A program made the position numbers and the translations under genes. Under the pieces are notes generated by a model. The model was given only the letters and a program-made list of their open reading frames with translations, had not been told where the DNA came from and searched no databases. Positions 17,728-26,535 of a DNA stretch of 64,000 nucleotides are shown piece by piece (position 1 is the stretch's first letter; the number at the start of each line of letters is the position of its first letter). Location of the stretch: assembly GCF_003634755.1 (NCBI RefSeq), contig NZ_RBXA01000001.1, forward strand, positions 372,001 to 436,000, given 5' to 3'. The DNA is from Flavobacterium limicola. GTDB lineage: Bacteria > Bacteroidota > Bacteroidia > Flavobacteriales > Flavobacteriaceae.

Positions 17728-20004
17728 GTGAAAAAAATATGTGCGTTATTTGTTTTTCTGATGTTTAACCTTGGCCATGCACAAGAAAAAACTAATCTTT
17801 CGGGATTTGTTTCATCAGAAAAAAAAGGAGTTTCGGAGGCTCGTGTTTTTTTAATAGGAACAAAATACGCCACTCAAACTGATAGTTTAGGAAAGTACAG
17901 CATCGAGAATATTGCTGAGGGAATTTATAAAATACAAATTGTAGCAGAAGGTTTTCAAACTTTAAAAAAGAATATAATTGTCAAAAGTAATGAAAACAAC
18001 ATTCAGGATTTTGAACTTTCTAGTACCGAAAACCAACTCAACGAAGTCGTGGTTTCGGGAACATTAAAAGCGGTAAAAAGATTAGAAAGCGCTGTTCCGG
18101 TCGAGGTTTATTCTCCAATATTTTTCAAGAAAAACCCAACGGCCAGTATTTATGAAGCCTTACAAAATGTAAATGGCGTAAGACCGCAGCTTAATTGTGG
18201 CGTTTGTAATACCGGTGATATTCATATTAATGGGCTGGAAGGTCCGTATACTTTGGTTTTAATCGACGGAATGCCTATTGTGAGTAGTTTATCTACGGTG
18301 TATGGATTATCCGGAATTCCAAATTCACTGGTGGAACGAATTGAAATCGTAAAAGGTCCCGCTTCGTCTTTATACGGCAGCGAAGCTGTGGGCGGTTTAA
18401 TCAATATCATTACTAAAAACCCAACAAACGCTCCCCTATTTTCCGCTGATGTGTTTTCTACTTCTTGGTTGGAAACTAATGTTGATTTAGGAGTAAAACT
18501 CAATGTTGGTAAAAAAGCAACCGCACTTTTAGGATTAAATTATTTCAGCTACAATCAAAAAATTGACAACGATAACGACGGTTTTACTGATGTTTCCCTT
18601 TCGGACCGAATTTCCCTTTTTCAAAAATGGACTTTCGACAGAAAAGAAAATCGATTGTTTACCATTGCCGCGCGGGGAGTTTATGAAGACCGTTTTGGTG
18701 GCGATGTGCGTTGGGAGAAAAAACACCGTGGCGGTGACGAAATCTATGGCGAAAGCATTTATACCAAAAGAGCAGAATTAATAGGGAGTTACCAACTGCC
18801 TTTTCAGGAAAAACTGATGTTTTCGTTTTCAGGAAACGTACATTTTCAAGACAGTCGATACGGCACAACGAGTTATATTGCCAATCAAAAAATTGGTTTT
18901 TTACAATTGACTTGGGACAAAAAAATAGGAAATCATGACTTACTTACCGGAATCGCCACCCGATACAATTATTACGATGACAATACGCCGGCAACTTCAA
19001 AACTAGGAAATAACAATCCCGAGAAAACTTGGTTACCAGGGATTTTTATTCAAGACGAAATTACATTCACTGAAAAACACAAGCTATTACTGGGAATGCG
19101 TTACGATTACAATTCGTTTCACGGAAGTATCCTAACACCAAGAATCGCGTATAAATGGAAATTGAACGACAATAATATCATTCGTTTGAATGCTGGAACG
19201 GGTTTTAGAGTGGTGAATTTATTTACCGAAGATCATGCTGCTTTGACTGGTGCTCGTGAAATTATAATTGCCAATAACCTGAAGCCAGAACAATCCATAA
19301 ATGCCAATTTGAATTATATCAAGAAGATAAATTTCGATAACGGAACTTTTATTGGTATCGAAACTTCGTTTTTTCATACGCGATTCAGCAATAAAATTGT
19401 GTCGGATTACGATACGAATCCAAACCAAATTATCTATGACAACATCAATGGCTATGCGATAAGCCAAGGAATCAGTACGAATATCGATTTCAATTTTCCA
19501 AATGGATTAAAGATTATCACTGGCGCTTCTTTGCTTGACAATAAAAACGTTCAAAATGGCCGAAAAGAAACGCCTTTTCTAACCGAAAAATTTACGGCAA
19601 CCTGGAGTGTTTCGTATAAAATTCAAGCAATTGATTTGAATGTAGACTATACCGGAAATGTATACAGTCCGATGCAATTGCCTCTTTTAAGTGCTTTAGA
19701 TCCTCGCGCTCCGGAATCACCTTGGTACAGTTTGCAAAACATTCAATTCACCTATTCTGGTTTGCAACACTTTGAATTCTATGCCGGAATTAAAAACCTA
19801 TTGAACTTTTTACCCAAACAAAACAATCCATTTTTGATTGCCAGAACCAATGATCCGTTTGATAAAAATGTAACCTACGATACAAACGGACAAGTGCTGG
19901 CAACACCTGAAAATCCTTATGGATTAACGTTTGATACGACTTATGTCTATGGACCGAACCAAGGAATCAGAAGCTTTTTCGGACTTCGTTATACCTTAAA
20001 ATAA
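17728..20004 (+). CDS. TonB-dependent receptor with CarboxypepD_reg-like domain
   Basis: A 758-residue outer-membrane receptor from GTG at 17728, which gives a clean signal peptide (residues 1-19, ending GHAQ). A carboxypeptidase-regulatory-like beta-sandwich follows (about 22-105), then the plug (about 115-225) with HINGLEGPYTLVLIDGMP and VERIEIVKGPASSLYGSEA, then the barrel. The plug has a CGVC pair (LNCGVCNTGD), unusual because outer-membrane plugs rarely carry Cys. Plug style resembles receptors annotated for ferrienterochelin or cobalamin. Being divergent from a DtxR/MntR-type gene, it likely imports a Mn, Fe or other metal complex (inference). Its stop overlaps the next start (TAATG). 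Confidence 0.88.
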   Translation: MKKICALFVFLMFNLGHAQEKTNLSGFVSSEKKGVSEARVFLIGTKYATQTDSLGKYSIENIAEGIYKIQIVAEGFQTLKKNIIVKSNENNIQDFELSSTENQLNEVVVSGTLKAVKRLESAVPVEVYSPIFFKKNPTASIYEALQNVNGVRPQLNCGVCNTGDIHINGLEGPYTLVLIDGMPIVSSLSTVYGLSGIPNSLVERIEIVKGPASSLYGSEAVGGLINIITKNPTNAPLFSADVFSTSWLETNVDLGVKLNVGKKATALLGLNYFSYNQKIDNDNDGFTDVSLSDRISLFQKWTFDRKENRLFTIAARGVYEDRFGGDVRWEKKHRGGDEIYGESIYTKRAELIGSYQLPFQEKLMFSFSGNVHFQDSRYGTTSYIANQKIGFLQLTWDKKIGNHDLLTGIATRYNYYDDNTPATSKLGNNNPEKTWLPGIFIQDEITFTEKHKLLLGMRYDYNSFHGSILTPRIAYKWKLNDNNIIRLNAGTGFRVVNLFTEDHAALTGAREIIIANNLKPEQSINANLNYIKKINFDNGTFIGIETSFFHTRFSNKIVSDYDTNPNQIIYDNINGYAISQGISTNIDFNFPNGLKIITGASLLDNKNVQNGRKETPFLTEKFTATWSVSYKIQAIDLNVDYTGNVYSPMQLPLLSALDPRAPESPWYSLQNIQFTYSGLQHFEFYAGIKNLLNFLPKQNNPFLIARTNDPFDKNVTYDTNGQVLATPENPYGLTFDTTYVYGPNQGIRSFFGLRYTLK

Positions 20005-20471
20005 TGAAAAAGAATCTTTATTTACTGTTGTTATTATGCTGTGCGATTCCGGATGGATTTGCGCAGTTACATTCGGTTTCATTGGAACAAATAGACAGTT
20101 TACAACGTATCGAAAAGAGAAAAACGATTGTTTTTATTCAAACCTATTGGTGCCAATTTTGTCATGCGATGAAAAACACCACTTTCAAAAACGAGGAAAT
20201 CATCAAGGAGCTTAACACTGCTTTTTATTTTGTTAATTTCAATGCCGAAGAAAAGCGAACGGTAGTCTTCAACAAAACCACTTTTCAATTCAAATCCACG
20301 GGAAATAACACTGGAACACATGAACTGGCCATCGCACTAGGAACAATAAATAAACAATTGAACTTTCCTGTATTGTGTGTTTTGAACAGTGAAAACGAGA
20401 TTATTTTTCAGCACAGCGGGTACTTAAAACCAAAAGAATTAAAGCTGATTTTAGCCAAACTAAAAGAATAA
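20004..20471 (+). CDS. Exported thioredoxin-like protein
   Basis: A 155-residue protein with a signal peptide (about 1-20, ending GFAQ) and a thioredoxin fold. The active site is YWCQFC (CxxC) in IQTYWCQFCHAMKN, followed by LNTAFYFVNFNAEE and the cis-Pro region NFPVLCVL. It is a thiol-disulfide or metal-binding factor on the periplasmic side. One-base overlap with the TonB receptor shows translational coupling, so it probably acts on that receptor (perhaps its CGVC pair) or its ligand. That partnership is inference. Confidence 0.82.
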   Translation: MKKNLYLLLLLCCAIPDGFAQLHSVSLEQIDSLQRIEKRKTIVFIQTYWCQFCHAMKNTTFKNEEIIKELNTAFYFVNFNAEEKRTVVFNKTTFQFKSTGNNTGTHELAIALGTINKQLNFPVLCVLNSENEIIFQHSGYLKPKELKLILAKLKE

Positions 20472-20521
20472 AATTGCCTATTTTTGGGGAAATGTCAAAC
20501 TTTACAATAAATTACTCTTTA

Positions 20522-21172
20522 CTATAAACCTTCTTGCCTTGCTTTTAAATAATCTTTAAAATAATAATCTTTATATTTTGCTTGATAACGAATAAAGTTC
20601 TCTGTCCTATTATCTGAATTAGGAATCTGAAGGTCGTATTCAAAATCAAATTCAGAACTACAATTTATCAATACTTCTTTTATTATTGATAAATGAAAAA
20701 ATGCATCTTCAAAATCTTTAGTCTGAAATCCCTTAATATTAAATGGAGAGTTTTTCTCGTGCGAATCTGAATGTGCAAATTTTTTATCTCTTAGAACTTT
20801 AATATGCTCAAAGAAAACAGTAGATTTTAGTCTAGTTAAATTCTCTTCATTTTCGATAAATTTTAATCGAAATGATTCGTCATCTTTTAAAATCGCTTCA
20901 TTTAATCTGAATAAAGATGAAACATGCTCCTCTTTATTACTTCTTCCTCTTTCGAAAAGCTTAGTATATTCCATTATTAAGCAATATTGTAAAGTAACCT
21001 TATACAAACTGAAAGTATGGGAGTTTACAATTGAAAGTTCTTTTTCGCTATAATCATGATCTGAAATTATTTGTAACTCCGTTAAAGCGGAATTAAATAA
21101 GCAAATTGAACAATAAACATGATCAAATTTTTCTTTTAAATTTTTTGGGATTTTATTTGAAATGGGAGACAT
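20522..21172 (-). CDS. HEPN-like (AbiU2-type) helical protein
   Basis: A 216-residue, largely alpha-helical cytoplasmic protein with no signal or membrane segment. The only recognisable motif is LRDKKFAHSD, with Arg128 and His134: the R[D/N]xxxxH pattern of HEPN RNase domains, in a setting like the AbiU2/HEPN group, where helices flank RNKxxAH. It is a single gene on its own strand between the thioredoxin-like gene and lycopene cyclase, and very AT-rich. No antitoxin-like (MNT) gene is adjacent. It could be an orphan RNase, a defence relic or a non-catalytic HEPN protein. Family assignment is moderate, function unknown. Confidence 0.55.
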   Translation of the reverse strand: MSPISNKIPKNLKEKFDHVYCSICLFNSALTELQIISDHDYSEKELSIVNSHTFSLYKVTLQYCLIMEYTKLFERGRSNKEEHVSSLFRLNEAILKDDESFRLKFIENEENLTRLKSTVFFEHIKVLRDKKFAHSDSHEKNSPFNIKGFQTKDFEDAFFHLSIIKEVLINCSSEFDFEYDLQIPNSDNRTENFIRYQAKYKDYYFKDYLKARQEGL

Positions 21173-21238
21173 ATTAAGTATCTATTACTTTTCAAATATA
21201 GCCAATTATATTTACCAATAAACGAATCGAAAAGCTGA

Positions 21239-21277
21239 TGTTTTTATTACCAATTCATTATTTTTGGTAATAAAACA
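21239..21277. repeat. Long intergenic inverted repeat
   Basis: TGTTTTTATTACCAA (21239-21253) pairs with TTGGTAATAAAACA (21264-21277), perfect but for one bulged T, loop of 10. It lies between divergent genes (HEPN-like and lycopene cyclase), where no transcript needs a terminator. It may be a protein-binding site or the trace of a small mobile element. Confidence 0.6.
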
Positions 21278-21312
21278 TTCTTTCCTGAATACAAAAGCGC
21301 TTAATTGAATCC

Positions 21313-21342
21313 TTGAGAGAACAAAATAATTAGTTACTTTTG
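21313..21342 (+). promoter_or_regulatory. Promoter of the lycopene cyclase gene
   Basis: TTG (21313-21315), 19-base spacer, TACTTTTG (21335-21342): one of the best-formed Bacteroidetes promoters in the window, 22 bases upstream of the ATG. Confidence 0.7.
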
Positions 21343-21364
21343 AAAAGAATTCCCTAACATCAAA

Positions 21365-22516
21365 ATGAAACACTACGATTATATTTTTACCGGCGCAGGA
21401 TTATCGGCTTTGATGACCGTATATAAAATGGTGCAATCCGGAAAATTTAAGAATACAAGTATTTTGTTATTGGATGAAAATACTAAAAAAACCAACGACA
21501 GAACGTGGTGTTTTTGGAAAACAAACAATTCACTTTGGGAACAATCAATCTCAAAGAAATGGGATTCGGCTTTGTTTGCCAATGAAAACTTTCGCAGGAA
21601 TTTAGACTTGCAACCGTATCACTACAATATGGTAAAAGGGCTGGATTTTTATACCCAAGTATTTGATTTGCTTTCGAAACAAGAAAATATCACTTTTATA
21701 CATGAAAAAGTCTTAGAAATCGAAGAATCCGAAACTATAATTCTGGTACAAACCGAAAGTGAATCCTTTTCGTGCTCAAAATTATTCAACAGTATTTACA
21801 ACAGACAAAAAGCAGAAAGCCAGACGAAATATCCGGTTTTACAGCAGCATTTTATTGGTTGGTTTATCAAAAGCGAGCAGCCTGTTTTCAATCCGGAGCA
21901 AGCTACTTTCATGGATTTTTCGGTGGAACAAAGAGGGAATACCCGTTTCATGTACGTGTTGCCCACATCAAAAACTGAAGCTTTACTGGAATACACTTTG
22001 TTTTCGCACAAGCATTTAAAAAAGGAAGAATACGAAAACGAAATCCGGCAATACATCGAAAAACTTGGGATAACGAATTATGAAATTGTCGAAAAAGAGC
22101 AAGGCAGTATTCCTATGACGTGTTATCCTTTTTGGAAAGCAAATACTAAAAACGTACTAAACATAGGGACTTCCGGTGGTTGGACGAAAGCCAGTACGGG
22201 TTATACTTTTAAAAATTCTGATAAAAAATCAAGTGAATTAGTTGCCTTTCTTCAAAGGGAAACCGACTTCACGAAATTTCATAAAAAAACTAAATTCTGG
22301 TTTTATGATTTGCTTTTGCTAGATATTTTGGACCGAAAAAATGAATTGGGTTCCCACATCTTTTCTTCGATGTTTAAAAAAGGAAATCCAACCTTAATTT
22401 TCAAATTTCTGGACGAGGAAACTACTTTATACGAAGACATTCAGGTGATTTTAAAATGTCCAAAAATGCTATTTATAAAAGCTATTTTTCACGTGGCTTC
22501 CAAAGCAATAAAATAA
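21365..22516 (+). CDS. crtY: Lycopene beta-cyclase family protein
   Basis: A 383-residue flavoprotein. The FAD-binding Rossmann start is YDYIFTGAGLSALMTVY (4-20) with an acidic strand end ILLLDEN (about 36-42), followed by the cyclase motif DRTWCFW (about 47-53). Further cyclase-like segments are FMDFSVEQ, TRFMYVLPTSKTEALLEYTLFS and GSIPMTCYPF. CrtY-type cyclases close the beta rings of lycopene to give beta-carotene, the precursor of flavobacterial zeaxanthin pigments. No other carotenoid gene (crtB, crtI, crtZ) is in the window, so it is a stand-alone locus with its own promoter. Confidence 0.88.
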   Translation: MKHYDYIFTGAGLSALMTVYKMVQSGKFKNTSILLLDENTKKTNDRTWCFWKTNNSLWEQSISKKWDSALFANENFRRNLDLQPYHYNMVKGLDFYTQVFDLLSKQENITFIHEKVLEIEESETIILVQTESESFSCSKLFNSIYNRQKAESQTKYPVLQQHFIGWFIKSEQPVFNPEQATFMDFSVEQRGNTRFMYVLPTSKTEALLEYTLFSHKHLKKEEYENEIRQYIEKLGITNYEIVEKEQGSIPMTCYPFWKANTKNVLNIGTSGGWTKASTGYTFKNSDKKSSELVAFLQRETDFTKFHKKTKFWFYDLLLLDILDRKNELGSHIFSSMFKKGNPTLIFKFLDEETTLYEDIQVILKCPKMLFIKAIFHVASKAIK

Positions 22517-22573
22517 CAATCAAACTATAACAAAACTTTATAATTCAACTCCAATTCTTGATTGTAAACTTTG

Positions 22574-22581
22574 TAACTTTG
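22574..22581 (+). promoter_or_regulatory. -7 element of the bacilliredoxin gene
   Basis: TAACTTTG, exact TAnnTTTG, 36 bases before the ATG. No TTG is well placed for -33. Confidence 0.45.
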
Positions 22582-22617
22582 CAACTCAAAATTAATATTG
22601 ATTTAAAATAAAAAGAT

Positions 22618-23028
22618 ATGTATCCAGAAGAAATGGTAAAACCAATGCAAGCGGAATTAACAGCTGCAGGTTTTCAAGATTTACATAGTGCTGAAGCGGT
22701 AGAAAACGCAATGAAATTAGAAGGAACAACGCTTGTAGTTGTAAATTCGGTTTGTGGTTGTGCTGCTAGAAACGCACGTCCGGGAGCAAAAATGAGTTTA
22801 GATGGCGCTAAAAAACCAGACCATTTAATCACTGTTTTTGCAGGAGTTGACAAAGATGCAGTTGATGCTGCAAGACAACACATGTTCCCTTTTCCTCCAT
22901 CATCGCCAAGTATGGCTTTGTTCAAAAACGGAGAATTAGTACACATGCTAGAGCGTCACCACATTGAAGGTCGCCCAGCGGAACTAATTGCTGAAAACTT
23001 AAAAGACGCTTTCAACGAGTATTGCTAG
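22618..23028 (+). CDS. Bacilliredoxin BrxA/BrxB family protein
   Basis: A 136-residue cytoplasmic thioredoxin-fold protein of the YphP/YqiW (UPF0403) family. It has the N-terminal MYPEEMVKPM signature, the CGC active site in VVNSVCGCAARNARPG (Cys at about 45 and 47) and the conserved MFPFPPSSPSMALF segment. In Firmicutes these proteins remove bacillithiol from mixed disulfides. Some Bacteroidetes also use bacillithiol-like thiols, so a de-thiolation or disulfide isomerase role is likely. It is a single-gene unit ended by a clear terminator. Confidence 0.92.
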   Translation: MYPEEMVKPMQAELTAAGFQDLHSAEAVENAMKLEGTTLVVVNSVCGCAARNARPGAKMSLDGAKKPDHLITVFAGVDKDAVDAARQHMFPFPPSSPSMALFKNGELVHMLERHHIEGRPAELIAENLKDAFNEYC

Positions 23029-23039
23029 TTTTTTAAAAG

Positions 23040-23140
23040 GCACAAAGAAACAAAGGTGTTTAGGCACAAAGTTTACAAAAGCACTATTAATTTAGTGCTT
23101 TTTTATTTTTACCTCTAGCCTTTGCTTCTTCGTACTTTGC
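23040..23140. repeat. Decayed intergenic inverted repeat
   Basis: AACAAAGGTG followed by TTTAGGCACAAAG (about 23049-23071) is met in inverted form by CTTTGCACCTTTGTACC (about 23135-23152). The core CAAAGGTG/CACCTTTG and the flank TTTAGG/CCTAAA recur. This looks like the short repeat debris common between flavobacterial genes and surrounds the terminator at 23077-23102. Confidence 0.4.
23077..23102 (+). terminator. Terminator of the bacilliredoxin gene
   Basis: AAAAGCACTA (23077-23086) pairs with TAGTGCTTTT (23093-23102), followed by further T residues. Confidence 0.85.
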
Positions 23141-23228
23141 ACCTTTGTACCTAAAGATTTTTGCTCCTCTGAACCTTTTTCCATACTTTTGCAAAAAATA
23201 TATTTCTCAACTTAAAACTGTTTATAGC

Positions 23229-24584
23229 ATGCAACTGTATAACACATTAAGCGCAGAGGAAAGAGCCATCATGATTGATGATGCAGGAAAACAACGTCTT
23301 ACGCTGTCTTTCTATGCTTATGCGCAAATCTCAAATCCAACACAATTTCGTAACGAATTATTTCTGGCGTGGAACTCACTTGAAGTTTTGGGTCGAATTT
23401 ATGTAGCCAGTGAGGGAATCAACGCCCAATTATCATTGCCTGCAGATAATTTCTACGCATTCAAAGATTCGATTGAGGTCTATGATTTCATGAAAGGAAT
23501 CCGATTGAATATTGCCGTAGAACAAGACGATCACTCGTTCTTGAAACTGACGGTAAAAGTGCGCGACAAGATTGTAGCTGATGGTTTGGTTGATGAAACT
23601 TTTGATGTGACCAATATTGGGATTCACTTAAAAGCGGCGGAATTCAATGAACTTCTGGAAGATCCAAACACGATTGTGGTCGATATGCGAAATCATTACG
23701 AATCAGAAATTGGACATTTTACCAAAGCTATAAAACCTGATGTTGATACTTTTCGTGAAAGTTTACCAATCATCGAAGAACAACTTGCGGAACACAAACA
23801 AGACAAAAAACTATTGATGTATTGCACCGGAGGAATTCGTTGTGAGAAAGCCAGTGCTTATTTCAAACACAAAGGTTTTGAAAACGTATACCAACTAGAA
23901 GGCGGAATTATTGAATACACGCGCCAAGTAAAAGCTGAAGGTTTAGAAAGTAAATTCATTGGAAAAAACTTCGTGTTTGATCACCGCTTGGGCGAAAGAA
24001 TAACGGACGATGTTGTTTCCCAATGCCATCAATGTGGCGAACCTTGTGATGTGCATACGAATTGCGTGAATGAAGGTTGTCATTTGCTTTTTATTCAATG
24101 TGATTCTTGCAAGGAAAAAATGGAAGGATGTTGTTCTGCTGAATGTGTAACTGTCATTCACATGCCGGAAGACGAACAAAAAGCCATCCGCAGAGGAATT
24201 AAAAACGGAAATAAGATTTTCAAAAAAGGAAAATCAGATGTTTTGACTTTCAAAAACAACGAAGAAACACATGGTGTTTTTGTTGCCGAAAAACCAAAAA
24301 CAGTAGTCAAAAAAGAACCAAAAAGTAAGAAAGTCTATATTGGAAAAGGAACGCATTTTTTTCCAAAACCAAGTATTGGTCAATTTTTAATTGAAGAAAA
24401 TGAAATCAAAATTGGCGATACTATTTTAATAAAAGGTGCCACAACAGGAGAACAAAAAGTAGTAATCGAAGAAATGCTTGTTAACGATTTGGCACAAGAA
24501 AAAGCAGTTTCTGGAGACACTTGCACGTTTAAACTACCATTCAGAATCCGATTATCTGATAAATTATATAAGATTTTAGATTAA
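23229..24584 (+). CDS. trhO: tRNA uridine hydroxylase TrhO with extra C-terminal domain
   Basis: A 451-residue rhodanese-superfamily protein. An N-terminal acylphosphatase-like domain (about 20-120) with [15 protein letters not shown] precedes a rhodanese domain (about 130-230) with catalytic Cys199 in [13 protein letters not shown] Cys-rich segment follows ([20 protein letters not shown]), probably a zinc site. TrhO makes 5-hydroxyuridine at tRNA position 34 using oxygen. Residues from about 370 to the end ([29 protein letters not shown]) are extra relative to the roughly 350-residue E. coli enzyme. They resemble the C-terminal domain of U32 peptidase-family proteins. ATG at 23229 aligns with the family N-terminus; an upstream in-frame ATG at 23145 would add a non-conserved leader. 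Confidence 0.88.
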   Translation: MQLYNTLSAEERAIMIDDAGKQRLTLSFYAYAQISNPTQFRNELFLAWNSLEVLGRIYVASEGINAQLSLPADNFYAFKDSIEVYDFMKGIRLNIAVEQDDHSFLKLTVKVRDKIVADGLVDETFDVTNIGIHLKAAEFNELLEDPNTIVVDMRNHYESEIGHFTKAIKPDVDTFRESLPIIEEQLAEHKQDKKLLMYCTGGIRCEKASAYFKHKGFENVYQLEGGIIEYTRQVKAEGLESKFIGKNFVFDHRLGERITDDVVSQCHQCGEPCDVHTNCVNEGCHLLFIQCDSCKEKMEGCCSAECVTVIHMPEDEQKAIRRGIKNGNKIFKKGKSDVLTFKNNEETHGVFVAEKPKTVVKKEPKSKKVYIGKGTHFFPKPSIGQFLIEENEIKIGDTILIKGATTGEQKVVIEEMLVNDLAQEKAVSGDTCTFKLPFRIRLSDKLYKILD

Positions 24585-24611
24585 ATATTTAGGATAAAAT
24601 CCTATGAAATT

Positions 24612-24641
24612 AACCCATTACAATCTGATTTGTAGTGGGTT
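24612..24641 (+). terminator. Terminator of trhO
   Basis: AACCCATTACAA (24612-24623) pairs with TTGTAGTGGGTT (24630-24641) with one G-T wobble, then a run of T to 24646. Confidence 0.85.
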
Positions 24642-24681
24642 TTTTTATTAAAAATTTATGATTTATTGGTGCTTTTATGCG

Positions 24682-24713
24682 TTGTTCCGTAAAATTAAAA
24701 AATACTATCTTTA
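24682..24713 (+). promoter_or_regulatory. Probable promoter of the ricT-gldH-PBP1A operon
   Basis: TTG (24682-24684), 21-base spacer, TATCTTTA (24706-24713), one base off TAnnTTTG. A leader of about 50 bases would precede ricT. Confidence 0.4.
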
Positions 24714-24770
24714 CACATTAAACGTTTTAAGAACTTAAGTTGTGCTCGTCGCAACACTACATATAAGATT

Positions 24771-26063
24771 ATGGCATGTACAAGTTGTTCAACTTCTGAT
24801 GGTGGCGCACCTAAGGGTTGTAAAAATAATGGGACTTGCGGCACCGATAGCTGCAATAAATTAACGGTTTTCGATTGGCTTTCTAATATGAGTTTGCCTA
24901 ATGGCGACGCCCCTTTTGACTGTGTTGAAGTACGTTTCAAAAACGGAAGGAAAGAATTTTACCGCAATACCGAGAAACTAACGTTAAGCATGGGCGACAT
25001 TGTTGCTACCGTAGCTTCGCCAGGTCATGATATTGGAATTGTAACTTTGACAGGAGAATTAGTTAAAATTCAAATGAAGAAAAAAGGAGCCAATCCTGCA
25101 AGCAATGAAATTCCGAAAATATATAGAAAAGCATCCCAAAAAGATATTGATATTTGGTCAGCAGCAAGAGATCGTGAAGAGCCTATGAAGGTTCGTGCAC
25201 GTGAACTGGCGATTGCTCAAAAACTGGAAATGAAAATTTCGGATATTGAATTTCAAGGTGATGGATCAAAAGCTACGTTTTATTACACAGCAAATGACCG
25301 TATCGACTTTAGAGCTTTAATTAAGGATTTTGCTAAAGAATTCAGTACTCGTATCGAAATGAAACAAGTTGGTTTCCGTCAGGAAGCAGCTCGTTTAGGC
25401 GGAATTGGTTCTTGCGGAAGAGAATTGTGCTGTTCAACTTGGTTGACGGATTTTAGAAGTGTTAATACTTCTGCGGCACGTTACCAGCAATTGTCATTGA
25501 ACCCGCAAAAACTGGCCGGACAATGCGGAAAGTTAAAATGCTGCTTGAACTATGAGTTAGATACGTACATGGATGCTTTGAAACATTTCCCTGATTTCGA
25601 AACAAAATTAGTTACCGAAAAAGGAGATGCTATTTGCCAGAAACAAGATATTTTCAAAGGTTTAATGTGGTTTGCTTATACCAATAACTTCGCAAATTGG
25701 CATGTATTGAAAATTGATCAGGTCAAAGAAATTGTTGCTGAAAACAAACTAAAAAACAAAGTTTCTTCGTTAGAAGATTATGCTATTGAGTTAATTGTTG
25801 AGCCAGAGAAAAATTTCAATAACGCGATGGGTCAGGAAAGTCTAACCCGTTTTGACCAACCAAAAACAAAGAAAAAACAGAATAAAAAACGTAAACCGGC
25901 TGGTGAAAATGCAATTGTAGCCAATAATAACAAGCCTGCAAGCAACAATAAAATTACAAACAACAACAAACCTGCAAACAATAACCGCCAAGCTCCTGCT
26001 GATAAAAAACCTGCAGAGCCGAGAAAACCAATAATTATTACCAAAAATGTGGATAAAAAATAG
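24771..26063 (+). CDS. ricT: RicT/YaaT-like PSP1-domain protein
   Basis: A 430-residue cytoplasmic protein. The PSP1 core (about 75-290) carries GGIGSCGRELCCSTWL and AGQCGKLKCCLNYELD, the two Cys pairs by which RicT binds iron-sulfur clusters in B. subtilis. The N-terminus is an added Cys cluster (CTSCST..., GCKNNGTCGTDSC; Cys at about 3, 6, 17, 23, 28) that could hold another metal centre. The C-terminus from about 365 is a low-complexity Asn/Lys/Pro tail. RicT supports RNA maturation by RNase Y in Firmicutes; its bacteroidetal role is not defined. RicA and RicF are absent here. Its end overlaps the start of gldH by 17 bases. Confidence 0.9.
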   Translation: MACTSCSTSDGGAPKGCKNNGTCGTDSCNKLTVFDWLSNMSLPNGDAPFDCVEVRFKNGRKEFYRNTEKLTLSMGDIVATVASPGHDIGIVTLTGELVKIQMKKKGANPASNEIPKIYRKASQKDIDIWSAARDREEPMKVRARELAIAQKLEMKISDIEFQGDGSKATFYYTANDRIDFRALIKDFAKEFSTRIEMKQVGFRQEAARLGGIGSCGRELCCSTWLTDFRSVNTSAARYQQLSLNPQKLAGQCGKLKCCLNYELDTYMDALKHFPDFETKLVTEKGDAICQKQDIFKGLMWFAYTNNFANWHVLKIDQVKEIVAENKLKNKVSSLEDYAIELIVEPEKNFNNAMGQESLTRFDQPKTKKKQNKKRKPAGENAIVANNNKPASNNKITNNNKPANNNRQAPADKKPAEPRKPIIITKNVDKK

Positions 26064-26526
26064 CGCTTTACTTCTTTTGATTGTAACCCTTTTTATTTCA
26101 TGTGATGAAAAAAGGTTTTTTGATGAGTATAAATCTGTTGGAGACGCATGGCATAAAGACAGCATTGTAACGTTCAATTTACCGGAATTAGACTCTACAA
26201 AACGATATAATTTGTTTATCAATTTAAGAGACAACAATAAATATCAATACAACAATCTCTTTCTAATCGTTGCAATGGAATTGCCGAATGGTTTTACAAA
26301 GGTAGATACTCTTGAATACCAAATGGCAAATCCTGACGGGACATTGCTTGGTGATGGATTCTCGGATATAAAAGAAAGTAAATTATATTTTAAAGAAAAC
26401 GTAAAATTCAGAGGAAAATACAAAGTACACATCAAACAAGCGGTTAGAGAAACTGGAAAGATTCCTGGCGTAGTCCTTTTAGATGGAATTACAGAAGTGG
26501 GCTTCAGAATAGAAAAAAAAGATTAA
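26047..26526 (+). CDS. gldH: Gliding motility lipoprotein GldH
   Basis: A 159-residue lipoprotein. The signal peptide ends in lipobox LFIS-Cys19, followed by DEKRFF and the GldH body (SVGDAWHKDSIVTFNLPELD, NLFINLRDN). GldH is needed for gliding and stabilises the motility/type IX secretion apparatus in flavobacteria. The 17-base overlap with ricT and 9-base gap to the PBP1A gene put it in one operon with both. The window also holds a SprB-like adhesin and a type IX sorted protease, which rely on that apparatus. Confidence 0.93.
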   Translation: MWIKNSALLLLIVTLFISCDEKRFFDEYKSVGDAWHKDSIVTFNLPELDSTKRYNLFINLRDNNKYQYNNLFLIVAMELPNGFTKVDTLEYQMANPDGTLLGDGFSDIKESKLYFKENVKFRGKYKVHIKQAVRETGKIPGVVLLDGITEVGFRIEKKD

Positions 26527-26535
26527 GAAAGTATT

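Noticed and set aside
20522..21172. Toxin-antitoxin or phage-defence system around the HEPN-like gene
   Set aside because: No antitoxin, nucleotidyltransferase, ATPase or other defence gene is adjacent; both neighbours are ordinary chromosomal genes.
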